Positions 11,201 to 21,430 of a stretch of DNA of 64,000 bases are shown here, piece by piece. The stretch's first letter is position 1, and every line of letters begins with the position of its first letter. The notes beneath the pieces were generated by a model. The model was not told where the DNA came from and searched no databases. It saw only the letters and a program-made list of their open reading frames with translations. Position numbers and translations under genes: made by a program. The DNA comes from Hirudo medicinalis (lineage: Eukaryota; Annelida; Clitellata; Hirudinida; Hirudinidae): contig MPNW01000102.1 of assembly GCA_011800805.1 (NCBI GenBank), positions 19,215 through 83,214 of the forward strand, read 5' to 3'.

Positions 11201-14200
11201 AATAACTTTAAAACATCTGTTATCTTTGATTTCATTAAGGTTTTTACGAATTCTCCATCCAGTTCTTTCCAGGCACTCCTAATGGCGTTTTCCAGATTAG
11301 ATTTGGATTGGAACTGCCTTCCATTGTTGTAAACCAGTCTTGACAACATTCCCCAGACTTTTTCTATATGATTTAAATCTGGGGAACAGGCTGGCCAACT
11401 CATAACTTTCAAATTTCTGTTCTGGAAAAATGTCTTCGTCAACTTGGAAGTATGGATCGAGGCATTATCTTGCCGGAAAATAAAAATTTTTCCATAATAA
11501 GCTTCCCCAAAAGGCAGGAGATGATGTTCTAATACTTTTATGTGATCTGCTGATGACTATCTCCCATCCAGAAAGGCCAATTCAGTTAATCCTTCACTGG
11601 AAATTCCTTCCAAAATCATCACCGATCCTGCTCTATGACTTCGGCTAAAAATGTTTCTTTTTCTAACCTGAGGTCATGCCATTAGAACTGATGGCCATCA
11701 GGTCCATTTAGGTTAAATTTCTTTTCTCCTGAAAAAATAATATTGCCCCAGCCATCTCTGTTGGAGAGCATGGTTTTGGCCCTTTCCACTCTTGCCAACT
11801 TGTGATGGATTTTAAAAGCTGGTGGAATCTTTAATCTTTTTTCATATAATAAAATACCACTAGATCTCAAATAACTTAACACTGTACTTTTATAAATTTT
11901 CAAATGAAGTTCATTTCTAATTTGATTTTCTGAAAATTTACCTGTAGAGTCTTTCTTACCTGGAGTCTCTGCTGACGAATCGCCAGTTTCTTGGCTCTTC
12001 CACGATTATTTTTGGTTCCATATTCCTCAGGAGCCTTTAAGTGGTTCCAGACGACAGTCTCGGATCGATTGAGCTCTTTGCCAATTTCCCTGATCGAATA
12101 ATTTACTTGTCTGAAGGCCTCAATCTGCCTCCTCTCCTTGTCAGACAACATTTTACCTCCAGTCATTTATAAAATAGTAATATTATAACTTCAAATTAAT
12201 TTTGTTGTTATTAACGTCCGTTACATGACTAGATGATTGGGACGGTGCTCCCGCAACGGGATTCAAATACGTGCTGCCATCGTGAGAGGCGAAGTTTAAA
12301 CCATTAGAACGTAAGGGGGGCACAAAATTAATTTTTAACTCTTTTTGGGTTTATATATCGATAATATTTACATAAAGTGCATTTTTATTTCATAAATATC
12401 AAAATTTAAAGTTTTATTAGATATAAGTGAGGATGTCCTCATGTTTTTCAAATGGCCATAAAATGCTATTTTGCATATTTTACAACTTCTACTCGTTAAA
12501 TTTATTTGAAAATTTACAGGGTGTTTTGCATACAATAAAGTGATGTTATGTATAAAATTGAGTAATATTGAACTTATATTTAGCGAGTTATCAGGAAATT
12601 ATGGGCTGTCCTCATGGTTTCCGTCCTGACTGTATCTCTAGTTGTCTCACATTCACTGCTCGCTGTGCTGATGCGAACTGGTCATCTGTCTTTGGATCAT
12701 CCGATATTTCGATTTTTTCATGATCTTCTGGGACTAGTTCAGGTTGATGTAAGATTTCGAATGCATAAAACTTATTGAATGCATTTTCCAGTTGCTTGTC
12801 TCGTTCTCTATTGGTCTCCATATATCTACAAATTTCCTTCAGCCGTTCCTCACGTGTGAGAAATTCTTCCCTCGCTGTATCATAATCTTCCATCAATTCT
12901 CTTTATTGATGTTATGGCATCAAAATGAAGGAGGATACTAACAAAAATGCTCAATATCGGATGTTATCATGAAGTATGGGAGTTGCACAACCGCTGGTGT
13001 AGTTCTGATTGCACCTCTTGTATTGTCCTTGAGCGTGATAAGTCTATTTCGCGTTCCAGTGTGATCTCAAGGCCATTAGCAACACACTCTTCATTTTCTC
13101 CTTCATGCTTCTGATAATAAGGCTCAAAGAGCATTGCAAATTCAATCAAGCTCATGTTTTCGAAGTCAAACCCACGGTGTTGATCTGGTCTTCGCTCAAA
13201 GATGTTCTTGCAATATCCTATGGCATGAACTTGTCCGTCAAATTGCAGCACTTTGTATCGCTGTTCAGGCTTTCGTGTGTTCGAAAAAAACTGCCTAAAA
13301 GTGAAAAAAATACTCCATTGACATCGAGAATACATATTTCTTGAAAGTTTCAGAACGATTGGAGATCAGGAAGTGGTCGAAAAATCGATTGCAAGATTTC
13401 ACACAAACTCACAGAGCGAGTTAAATAAAAGCCTGTAATAACAAAAATATCGACAACACTGTTCAACCTGAAGAAGATACTGAAGTTATAAACCTCACTT
13501 GCATTCAAGTCCTTTATTGATAGCATCGACTTTTCCAAATACCATTTTTTCCAAAATTTGCTATGGATGAAAGTGCAAGTGGGCCAAGGATCTCATATGA
13601 CAATTGATCAGACGGGTGCCTCATTAATCTATGTTCCCTCCACGGTTATGGAAGTGCAGGTTGCCTGTATTTTGGCAATTCGCCTCATGAAATGAAATCA
13701 GCACTTCTAATCATCTCTACGAGCAAGAAAGAAAAGATTAAATATGTTTCAGGCATGTTCTTGAATCCAAAAAAGTATGATGTAAACAAGCTTTTATAAG
13801 GAAATGGGTCGATTTAATGTTGGCATTTGTTTTGCGAGTTGACCAAAGAGGCCTGCTGGTCTGGGATTCACTACGAGCAGGATACATGGACAAGAAGCGC
13901 TCATTTAAGAAAATTTATATTCTAGACATAAGCGATTAGAGCCAGTAGTTCTACGGGAAATAGATTCGCAACAAATTTAAGCTGGAATTCAAGATTTGGA
14001 GATTTATAATGATGTTCCAGATGACATGTCTGTTTTCGACAAAATGTAGATTTCTAAAAAATACTCGAATTGAAGGCAGTGCTATCTTCGTTGTGGAAAA
14101 TAATTTAATTTTTATATTCGTTTTCGACAATATGTATATAGAAACAAAGTCCAACTAGGCTTTGATGTTTAATTATTTATTTGTCTAATCACTGTTTAAC

Positions 14201-15419
14201 GCAAATACTAAGAAACTCCCACCACGGAGCGCAACAGGGATTCATCTTACGTTCTCAGGGGGTGGGCCATTATAAGGAAATTAGTTTTACACAATGTATC
14301 CTCCTCTGGCGGATCTAGAATAAGTAAAAATCTGTGGCTAGCTCATGATAACTATCTAACCATAGAGCTATTATTTTATTTCCACAAATATATCTTTCAT
14401 ATTCCTGTATAAGTTTGAAACTTTAACAATTTATGATTTTTTACACTGTCAAGTTCGAGTGGTTAAGCTCAATCGATTGCGATTCCAAAAGTGTTGGCAT
14501 CATTTTAGCATTATTTATTATATAAATTATATTTAATATTATATTATCTATTACTGCTTCTGCTTGCAAAATAAATGGATAAAAAATCAAATTATTATAT
14601 ATTCACCCATTACTGTAATCGTTGCTTTCAAAGCTTACTCTCAAACATCACTTGTTTCGATGAATGGCTCTTGAAGGAATCCAATTGCTCTCGTGTAAAA
14701 TACTTTTTTAAAAATAAGACAAACTACACAATCTTCTGCACTAGCAGAGGTCTAGCAGGTAATTATATTGCAAAATTGTAATATCTTTAAAATGTTTATT
14801 ATAAAGTATTGTAAAACTTATTATGGCTCACAAATTTATTATTAAATTAAAAAAAGCGAAACATTTATAGTTTCAGAGCTTGACCTTTCAACAACCTGTG
14901 CAATTTTCTCCAAGACTTTACAAAGAAGTACACAAGTATTTTGCAGGTTTGAAAAATATTGTATATTAATATGCTTGTTTAAATACTTTATACAATATTA
15001 ATCAGGCTCAATAGCTCTTTGAGCTGCTACAGTGGGTCAGACAATTGGGATTTACCTATAATGAATGCTCTGATTCCTTTCTACAACTCTTGCATTCATC
15101 TCAACGAAACTGGTAAATTAAAATATTTTTGAAACTTCTTCACTTTAAAAAAAAATTATATGTACGATTGATTTTAGCTTCTACTCAACTTCCCCTACTT
15201 TTAAATCCGATTTCACAAGAGGCTGTTACCGCGGTCGTAGTTATTGTGTGCCTTGGAATAATAATCATCTTAGCTGGATTTTTCTTCTGGCCAAAATGTC
15301 ATAATCCCAAAGCTGGGTGGCTTCCTAAAAAGAAACTTGTTGAAACGAATACGGACATGCTCGGCATGAAGAGCGATCATACTGGAATCAACAGTTATAG
15401 GGCTTCATCCAACGCTTAG
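5273..15419 (+). CDS. Cysteine-rich single-pass membrane protein (unrecognised family), six exons
   Basis: Six exons join with matching phases: 5273-5348, 5565-5679, 14634-14758, 14877-14946, 15006-15112 and 15178-15419. They total 735 nt, giving 244 residues. All introns are GT-AG. Residues 1-21 form a signal peptide (MNPIVITIIALGLISG). The ectodomain (about 25-178) carries 12 cysteines, including C27, C37, C64, C71, C82, C99, C113, C128, C136 and C158, and seven N-glycosylation sequons. Residues 180-201 are a hydrophobic transmembrane segment. The cytosolic tail of about 43 residues starts WPKCHNP. An AATAAA lies at 15561-15566. The third intron (5680-14633) contains hAT, Helitron, Tc1 and pogo-like elements. 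The join across it rests on phase only: TG|C makes a Cys codon. Extra exons inside it, or two separate genes, are possible. Exons 3-6 are the firmest. I do not recognise the family. Confidence 0.6.
5506..5537. repeat. (AAT)n microsatellite
   Basis: About ten AAT units in the first intron of the membrane-protein gene, just before its second exon. Confidence 0.85.
5829..5872 (+). repeat. Isolated LINE/SINE 3' tail
   Basis: CAAGGCGCCATATAAATGAA followed by (CTATT)(ATT)n. The same junction (GCGCCTTATAAATGAACTA plus ATT units) ends the LINE fragment at 20922-21350, so this is a severely 5'-truncated copy of that family's tail. Confidence 0.5.
6200..6790 (-). pseudogene. Remnant of an uncharacterised repetitive ORF
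   Basis: On the minus strand 6790-6223 reads, across stops, PEVPGCLELLKWPGGWL, then IVCPTASDAPLNDLMLQK, PLSIFSNKVPDYKK and AEKDKLAKQLHEF. The phrase CP-x-SDAP-x-NDL followed by an LSLFS-like string recurs, as far as I remember, in multi-copy ORFs of cnidarian and arthropod genomes whose function is unknown to me. Frames are broken. It lies within the large intron of the membrane-protein gene. Confidence 0.35.
6817..8030 (-). mobile_element. hAT transposon remnant (ZBED5-like transposase)
   Basis: The longest frame (8029-7397) contains VVKLVNTVFALTLNHRIFKQ, LFYHTEVRWPSRGNRLEA and KGFQQFSDEVWLCQFGFL. This is the order seen in ZBED5/GTF2IRD2-type hAT transposases (HTEVRWLSRG, then ...W...LA.LADI). 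Downstream on the same strand, in broken frames, comes a C-terminal dimerisation segment with AMFGSTLARSC and FTDDHLNDIL-like strings. At 6817 the sequence CAGGGGCCGGCAAACTAT is a Charlie-type hAT terminal repeat on the transposase C-terminal side. The opposite terminus was not found. The element is dead (frameshifts, stops). 8030-8285 has another open frame on the same strand that may be its N-terminal part, unproven. Confidence 0.7.
9390..10405 (+). mobile_element. Transposon fragment nested in the Helitron, ORF of unknown family
   Basis: The open frame 9586-10110 and sequence just upstream read in shifting frames as GKYDPSTAATHAADFELL, VDRGPHENPRL, QNLDALFIVCHAPGHNVYTD, TTPLSKDLSDLILPYDYYGS, HLDNCGRTID and SQYLLQIVKC. 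I recall this pattern (VDGGPDENPR, APLS..LSG.ILPHDHYG.HLD..G.T.D, SQYLLQIVKC) from multi-copy uncharacterised ORFs in cnidarian and arthropod genomes, so I treat it as transposon-derived without naming a superfamily. Its right border may be TTTTTGCGGACGTC near 10397-10410, where Helitron sequence resumes; the left border is not clear. It interrupts the helicase between Walker B and motif III. Confidence 0.5.
10920..12632 (-). mobile_element. Tc1-like transposon with intact terminal inverted repeats, dead transposase
   Basis: Terminal repeats of about 52 bp with few mismatches: AGTCAGGACGGAAACCATGA from 10921, and its complement TCATGGTTTCCGTCCTGACT ending at 12631. TA lies just outside each end (10918-10919 and 12633-12634), as expected for the Tc1 target duplication. 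The transposase is on the minus strand in three pieces: helix-turn-helix part 12166-11900 (LSDKERRQIEAFRQVNYSIR), catalytic part 11903-11682 (NIIFSGEKKFNLNGPDGHQF) and C-terminal part 11442-11125 (WPACSPDLNHIEKVWGML). The first catalytic Asp is replaced by Gly (FSGEKKF against FSDEKKF), and frameshifts separate the pieces. It landed in the Helitron helicase. Confidence 0.9.
13556..13930 (+). pseudogene. pogo/Tigger-like transposase fragment
   Basis: Short frames contain QGSHMTIDQTGASLIYV and, after frameshifts, FVLRVDQRGLLVWDSLRAG. In pogo/Tigger DDE transposases the corresponding strings are YTIDQTGA and LLVWDSLRAH, in that order and about this far apart. The remainder is unreadable. It lies in the large intron of the membrane-protein gene. 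Confidence 0.45.
14274..14360 (+). repeat. Dispersed repeat, copy 1
   Basis: Shares GAAATTAGTTTTACAC, TATCCTC-TCTGG and GTGGCTAGCTCATGATAACT in the same order with 60195-60280. The nature of the element is unknown. Confidence 0.5.
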
Positions 15420-15779
15420 ATGAAGATCTAACTCAAATCTCTGACTTTAAAATCGTTACCAGCTTTTTCGATTCTAATGTTATCAATGTTCTTTAAAATT
15501 TCACACAAAAAAATGTTCGAAGCATCATGCGTTTCAGTGTCTAGCAATATTTTTCTGATAAATAAAATTAAGATTTTAGTTAAAAATGTATATAATAAAT
15601 TTTTGGCATAAGTTATCTCTTTGAGACAGACTTTTTTTTTTCAGACCTTTCTAGTTAGATCGATGTGCATTTAAAATTCCATGACAGAAACAAGTTTAAT
15701 GATAAAGTGCTTTTACATAACTGAATTTAAAAAAAAAAATTTCCTCTGTTCAGTTTTAACTTTTTGTGAAATTGGAGAG

Positions 15780-16130
15780 CTGATTTAAATTATTTTGGCA
15801 TAATTCATCATAGCGCTTTTCCCAGAAAACGTCAATAATTTCATTCGAAGAACGGGATTATACAAAGCATGTGAAAATCATACTTACTTTAGCATAACTC
15901 CTAAAATATTACATGGATCGAAACCAAATTCGAACTAAATATGCGAATTATGGTGTTTGATGGTTGGAGAAGTGACGGGCAAACGACAACTCACAGGCAA
16001 CGACTTTTGTCAATTCTATAGAGATTTCCAGAGTCATGAGGTAGGGTTGGGGTTAGGGATAAGGTAGGCATAAGGAGAGGGGTTGGGGTAGAATTAGGGA
16101 TGGAGTTAGGTACCAAAAGTTGCTGCCTTT
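15780..16130. other. Intergenic; short GTTAGGG-rich tract
   Basis: No gene. 16040-16110 holds GGGTTGGGGTTAGGGATAAG-like sequence plus GGAGTTAGGTACC. The inverse order (GGTACCTAACTCC, CCCTAACCC) occurs at 20670-20705, next to a shared AGTGACGGGCAA. It is therefore a dispersed repeat and not a telomere tract. Confidence 0.4.
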
Positions 16131-17395
16131 GAGTTGGTTTTTGCCCGCCACTTGGCGAACAAAATTTATTGCATAATATATATAGAAATATATATAAAAA
16201 CTGAGCATTTATTTGCTATAAATCGTTTAGATATGGCACAAGCTTATTTACAATTGAATGTTACTGACCAGTCAGCTGAAGCGCAGACGATTATAACACA
16301 TCGAGGAGCTTTTCGAGTAAAGCGACTGCAGTTTGGCACAGAAGTAGCTCCAGGCATCTTTCAACAGGTGATGAAAGATTTGTTAGGTAACATTAGAAGG
16401 AGTCGTGCCCTATTTTGATGATGTTCTCATCTACGTTCCATCTCTTCAAATTCTCTACCAGAAACTACGAGATGTGCTGCAGCGTTTTAGAAATGAAGGT
16501 TTTTCGTGCAAAGAAGGACAATTGTCTTTTTGGAGTGGAGTCGATCGAATTCTTAGCTTACAGAATCGATGCATCAGGTCTTCAATCAGTATCTTCATCC
16601 ATCAGTGGAATAATTACCAGCAATTCATGACTCCAAAACCCCAAGAAACAGAACAAAACTGCAAACATTCCTAGGTATCCTCAACTTTTTTAATAGCTTC
16701 TTGAAAGGAAAGTCTGATGTGACTCTACCACTTCAACGCCTTTTGGACAAGGGTTCTACCTGGAAATGGACGAAGCGCATGACAAGAATTTCCAGGAAGT
16801 GAAGCTGTTATTAACCTCAGATAGCGTCCTGCATCCGTTTGATCCAAAGATGCCTACCATTTCGACACGTGACTCATCTCCATTCGGTTTGGAAACAGTA
16901 GCTTTCGCTTCAAGAACACTCACGTCAGCTGAACGCAGCTATGCTCAGATTTACAAAGAGGCTTTTTCACTAATGTCATGTATAAAGAAATTCCATCACT
17001 TTCTTTATGGACGAAACTTTACTTTAGTCAGATCACAAACCACTCCTGTGACTTTTCACAACAAAGTTACGCCAGATATCACTTCACCACGAATGATATA
17101 ATGGTCCGTGATTTTGAATGCGTATGATTTTAAACTCATTCACAGACCAGAGAAAGTCATTGCCAACGCAGATGCATCGAGCCGTTTGTCATGTACTTCA
17201 CTGAACGCATCTGTGCCAAATCCCACTGGAGTAATTTTCCTCGATGACTTACCCTCACCGCCTCTAGCAGTATCAGAGGTCGCACAACTCACAAGACGCG
17301 ATCGAGAACTGTCTCGAGTCTATTCATGTGTAGAAAGAGGAGGATGGCCGTAGAAATCGTAATCTGATTTTCAAGCATATACTCCGTCCAATATA

Positions 17396-18568
17396 GATAG
17401 GAAGTGCATAATTTATGCGAATTTCTCGTACATCAAACAATGGAATTTATTCAAATTTGGACATTAGGTCACTTTATCACATATAAAACATTTTGTAAAA
17501 TTTGGACTTCAATAATTAACTCGTAAATTACGTAAAAATGTGTTTTGGGTCATCCAAAAAAGATAGGAAGGGGTTTGCTTGTGAGCTATAAAATTAATTT
17601 AACAAGGTGCAAATGAACTTCAAAGAAGGTTTCTATGGTATATAAACATGCTGAAATTAAGAAATTTTCTTTTTTAGTTTATTAATAATAGTTTAGCGGT
17701 GGGTAGATGTAAAACATTGTCTGAAAATGAGAAGGGGAGGATTGAAGCCTTCAGGAAAGCCAGTTATTCAATTTTCTGCCAACCAGCTAAGAACAGAATT
17801 AAATTTAACTGTTTCTAAGAATACAGTAATAAATTACTTAAATGCGAGCAAGATTTTAAAATATGAAAAGAGATTGAAGGTTCCAGTTCTACAAGAACAC
17901 CACAAAATTGCCAGAGTTCATTGGGCCAAAACAATGTTATCAAGGAGAAAAGGTTGGACCAACATAATTTTTTCTGATAAAAAAAAATTTAATCTAGATG
18001 GACCAGATAGTTATTAGTTTTATTGGCATGACCTCAGATTAGAGAACGAGTCATTTTATAGCAGAATCATGGAGCTGGAACAGTCATAATTTGGGCAGGA
18101 ATTTCACATGATGGACTCACTGATCTAGCCTTTCTACAAGAAAAGCAAAAATCAGCAGATTATATCAAAGTAATGGAAAATAATCTCTGCCTTTTGATGA
18201 GGATACATGGTGCTAATTATGTATTTCAGCAAGAAAACGCTCCAATCCATACTTCCAATCTGACAACGACCTTTTTCCAAGAGAGAAACATAAACGTTGG
18301 AGTTGGCCAGCTCATTCTTCTGGTCTCAATCCAACTGAAAATGCTTGGGGTAAGTTGTCAAGCCTGGAAGATGCCATCAGGACCTCCTGGAATAATCTGG
18401 AATCAGACTTTATAAAAAAATTAATTTTGTCGATGGACAAAATATGTTTTGAAATAATACTGAAAAATGGAAATATAATTTCATATGAAATAACTTTTTG
18501 TGTCAAAAAAATAAATTTTTATTATTATTATTTTTATTATTATTGACTTTTCACGTTTCCTTCCTATC
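17396..18568 (+). mobile_element. Tc1-like transposon inserted in the Gypsy element
   Basis: Ends GATAGGAAG and CTTCCTATC are inverted. The transposase pieces are 17727-18017 (SKNTVINYLNASKILKYEKR, NIIFSDKKKFNLDGPDSY) and 18173-18415 (YVFQQENAPIHTSN, then a broken SGLNPTENAWG). The family is the same as that of the element at 10920-12632, which shares KTMLSxRxGWxNIIFS. The first Asp is kept. The second catalytic Asp of QQDNAPIH reads Glu here, and stops separate the fragments, so it is inactive. The internally deleted copy at 2931-3317 shares both ends. An (ATT)n tract lies near the right end. Confidence 0.85.
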
Positions 18569-18889
18569 ATTTTTGGACGCCGAAAAAAACACATTTTTGG
18601 GATTTTTTAATAAGTTTGAAAATAATAGTTCACCAAATTCAACGTAAAACTTTCGAAGCACAATTTACATAACATATTAAATTTGAGTAATTCTCGTAAC
18701 ATATTGGTTGAGATGTCGTAAAAAAAAATTGGTACTCCTTATCTATTTTGCACTGGACGAAACAACATGAGTTCTCTATCCATAAACCGTATGTACCTGC
18801 CAAAGGACGAAGACGAGTGTTAGAGGAACTACGCATAGCCCATCCGGGTGTGGTACGCATGAAAGCTTTGGCACGATCATAGTGAAATA

Positions 18890-19365
18890 AACCGGAGGTC
18901 CGCAAAGTAGTAAGTTAACTAATAAGTTTATTGAGCAACTGTTCAGTGAATAGAACTGAATATCAAAGTTAAGTGTTTATAAATTTGGGATGCTTTAGGA
19001 TTCAAATAGATATCTGGGTTGAAGCATATTCATATTCATATTCGGCGTGCAGGTTGGTCGAATAGGTTGCGTTCCTGCATACGGTCGTAATAGAAACAGT
19101 CGTAATGTGTCATGTTCGCAACCCAGCCTGCACCGCCAGGGAGCGCCCTCGGATAGGGGCGCTATATAAATGGTAGATCGATTAAAAAGTGCCTTCACAT
19201 CCCATTCGGATACAAAAGGTACTAAAAAGATCGGCTAAATACAAAATACAGATTCATGACTGTCTTGGCTAATCTTTGCACTACTATATTATTGATGCCT
19301 AAGCATAAAAAAATACTGAATATTTCTACATGACAATATAAATTCAATTATTTTGGGCCACGGTT
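18890..19365 (+). repeat. SINE-like dispersed repeat, copy B, inserted in the Gypsy integrase
   Basis: The Gypsy frame stops after ALARS at about 18880 and resumes in register with YVWWPN at about 19371. The intervening 475-490 bases hold the blocks of copy A (CGTGCAGGTTGGTCGAATAG, CAACCCAGCCTGCACCGCCA, TATATAAATGGTAGATCGAT, AAAAGATCGGCTAAATAC). This gives an approximate maximum length for the insertion. No clear target duplication was identified. Confidence 0.65.
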
Positions 19366-19794
19366 ATAACAATATGTTTGGTGGCCAAACATCGACAAAG
19401 ACATTGAAGATTTTGTGTCAATCTGTCAGACAAATCAGCACTCTCCGACGAAAGCTCCAGATTATCCCTGGTTCCAAGATTCCAAGACAACCGTGATCCA
19501 GAATGCATGTGGATTTTTCTGGGCCATTTCAAGGTCAAAATTCCAGATTCCGTCATTTCCGACAACGGACCAAATTTTACTTCAAGGGAGTTCAGAAATT
19601 TCTGTTAACGTAATTTGATACAGTCCATCTTGATATCTCCATACCATGCAGCTAGCTATGGTCAAGCTGAGAGAACTGTACAAACATCGAAGGATAGTCT
19701 GAGAAAAAGTTGGGAATGCGCAAATATAGTTTTGATTTTGCTGTACCACGTAGTAACTCTGAGAAATAGACAATTAACTGTGTACCGGCAGCAA

Positions 19795-19960
19795 TTTAAT
19801 CGTATTTATGTGACTGTTACAATAACAATTACAATTAGTCGATATTTAAAGTGCTTTATATATCCATTTCGGATGACAAGGCACTGTAACATGCCAGAGC
19901 AGTACTCAAAAGGCAATCGAATAAAATCAAATAAAAGAGCAAATAAAATATATAAAAATT
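19795..19960 (+). repeat. SINE-like repeat, partial tail copy
   Basis: AAAGTGCTTTATATATCCAT, TTTCGGATGACAAGGCACT and AATAAAATCAAATAAAAGAG follow the order of the last third of copies A and B (AAAGTGCCTTCACATCCCAT, CGGATACAAAAGGTACT). It is followed by an A-rich tail. Confidence 0.4.
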
Positions 19961-20179
19961 AAAAATAATGATAAAAATAAAAACGAGTAAATAAAACGCA
20001 ATTAGTGGGTTAGAAAGGCAGACTATGGAATAATTTTAAAGTAATTTTGTTATGAGTAACATTCATCGAAAAAATAAGTCTTTAGATGAGCACCGAAGAA
20101 CTCAGGTGTTCAGAATATGAACGGGGAGGGTATTCCCTTTGAAAATATTGAAAATAGCACAGTTGACATAGGAATATCA

Positions 20180-20723
20180 TAGAGAATAACGTGTGCAAAT
20201 TTCAAGTCGCTACTGTTCACCGTTTTGGATGAGTTCTTGGATGTGTTACCGAAAGCAGTGCATTAGTCAAGGTAGGTGACAAGTCGCTTCAGCAAGAAAA
20301 GCTCCAGCAGCCTCGATATTTTACTGAGATTTGAGATGGGTCTATATGAGGAGGGTTGCTGGGGATCAAGAGATGGCTAGTTAAGTAAGGGACGTACCTG
20401 TGCAAACTTGAAGGATGAAGGAACATGACCTGAAGAGAGAGAGAGAGCTGTTGAATAAATGCACTAAGAATGGATTCAACATCAACGAGTCTTTTTAGGA
20501 GACATATCGGAATAGGGTCAAAACCACACTGCTTATTAAGAAGTGAGTGGATCAGCATCACCACCTCATTGATAGAAGTAGGATCGAATTTGACAAGTTG
20601 AATTCTGGTAGAGTGGAAAATCGTGGAGGAGGAGCCCCAGAGTCTGACTGTTAGACAAGTGACGGGCAACTGGTACCTAACTCCATCTCTCCCTAACCCT
20701 AAAGCTACTTTATGACTCTTCAA
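20180..20723 (-). pseudogene. LINE reverse transcriptase N-terminal fragment (L2/CR1-like)
   Basis: The minus frame 20723-20289 reads VKFDPTSINEVVMLIHSLLN, KQCGFDPIPICLLKRLVDV and QLSLSLQVMFLHPSSL, then DPSQISVKYRG. It matches the conserved start of LINE reverse transcriptases (I..L..KSC.LDPIPT.LLK..., NRSL..G.FP...., NYRP). Only this part is present. Confidence 0.7.
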
Positions 20724-20921
20724 TTAGGGATCGACCTAACTACGGCACCGGCAAATTTTAGCCGGGGTTTAGCTGAGGAATTAAATAAATTACTGGGCTA
20801 AGATTTTTCAAAAAATTTGATCTTTTTTTTATAAAAAGCGATTTATTCCACATCGGACTCCAAATTGTCATATAATCTTTCGTTTGCGGGAATAAAGTCC
20901 TAGGCTAGGTGCAGGAACGGC

Positions 20922-21350
20922 ATGGTACGACACATAGCTCCTATACAAAACATAAGAAACTACAAATTTTTTTGTCAAACGTTCCACTCACTCTCTTTTG
21001 CCACTTTAAACTCCCTTTCACTTTTACTTGAGCTAGGAGGTGGGCTTAAATACATTTTGCCAGCGTTGCCCATCCACTACCGCGTAATGTTCAAAATCGC
21101 AATCATCACATATCGCCCTCTCGCGACATCCAATCCACCTTATCTCCATCACCTCATTCACCATATACATGTACGTTATCATCCACCATTAATTTACACT
21201 AACCCAGTCCATAGATCATCCCTCATCAACAGAAGCTTCTCACTTATCTCATCTGCTGTTTGCAATGAACTACCTCCTCCATAAATGCTCAACCATCCGT
21301 GTTTCTATAAGCACAAAGCGCCTTATAAATGAACTAGTATATTAATATTA
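20922..21350 (+). pseudogene. LINE 3' end (L2-like) with tail
   Basis: PALPIHYRVMFKIAIITYRP, PPYLHHLIHH, SLINRSFSLISSAVCNELPP is the C-terminal end of L2-like LINE polyproteins (LHWLPI..RI.FKI..L.YKAL....P.YL, FS...P..WN.LP). The stop at 21284 is followed by GCGCCTTATAAATGAACTAG and ATT units, the 3' tail. The isolated tail at 5829-5872 belongs to the same family. Confidence 0.7.
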
Positions 21351-21430
21351 TTATTGGCCAATGGTGGAAGCCCTTTTTAGAACACCTTGGAAAATGTTGA
21401 GCACAGCAGAGAGGTCAATGAAGAGACTCA

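Larger units (their letters stand above)
8590..13340 (-). mobile_element. Helitron remnant encoding a PIF1-type helicase, with two nested insertions
   Basis: The minus strand reads through many frameshifts. A segment at 13335-12640 contains RYKVLQFDGQVHAIGY, NMSLIEFAMLFEPYY and YDTAREEFLTREERLKEICR, as between the Rep and helicase parts of Helitrons. Helicase motif I follows (LFITGGAGSGKAFLFNLL, 10880-10800), then the Walker B region (FLFIDEIS ... GDLMQLPP, about 10640-10450), FIDILNPLRVSKLQSQ (9290), GLPKDIAIYPGGKMLGSNID (about 8990-8930), MDFGSDGIHVINPTSKQFAA (8820), LPLILSWASTVHKM (8700) and a motif VI string QAYVALSR (about 8620). Known role of the family: rolling-circle transposition. 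No Rep HUH motif or Helitron termini were identified. It is split by a Tc1 element (10920-12632) and by an element at about 9390-10405. Confidence 0.8.
16134..19720 (+). pseudogene. Ty3/Gypsy retrotransposon pol remnant (RT, RNase H, integrase)
   Basis: The order of domains is that of Gypsy pol. Reverse transcriptase: FAINRLDMAQAYLQLNVTDQ, then YFDDVLIY at 16408. Connection: FLGILNFFNSFLKGKSDVTL. RNase H: VAFASRTLTSAERSYAQIYK, IHRPEKVIANADASSRL. Integrase zinc part: RVLEELRIAHPGVVRMKALA (18810-18870). Integrase core resumes at 19371 (YVWWPNIDKDIEDFVSICQT), then IPDSVISDNGPNFTSREF and SPYHAASYGQAERTVQTSKD. Frameshifts and stops are frequent. A Tc1 element (17396-18568) and a SINE-like repeat (about 18890-19365) interrupt it. 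No gag, protease or LTR was found. Confidence 0.85.

Noticed and set aside
16040..16110. Telomere-like GTTAGGG tract
   Set aside because: Irregular and not tandem; a related inverted piece at 20670-20705 shows that it belongs to a dispersed repeat.
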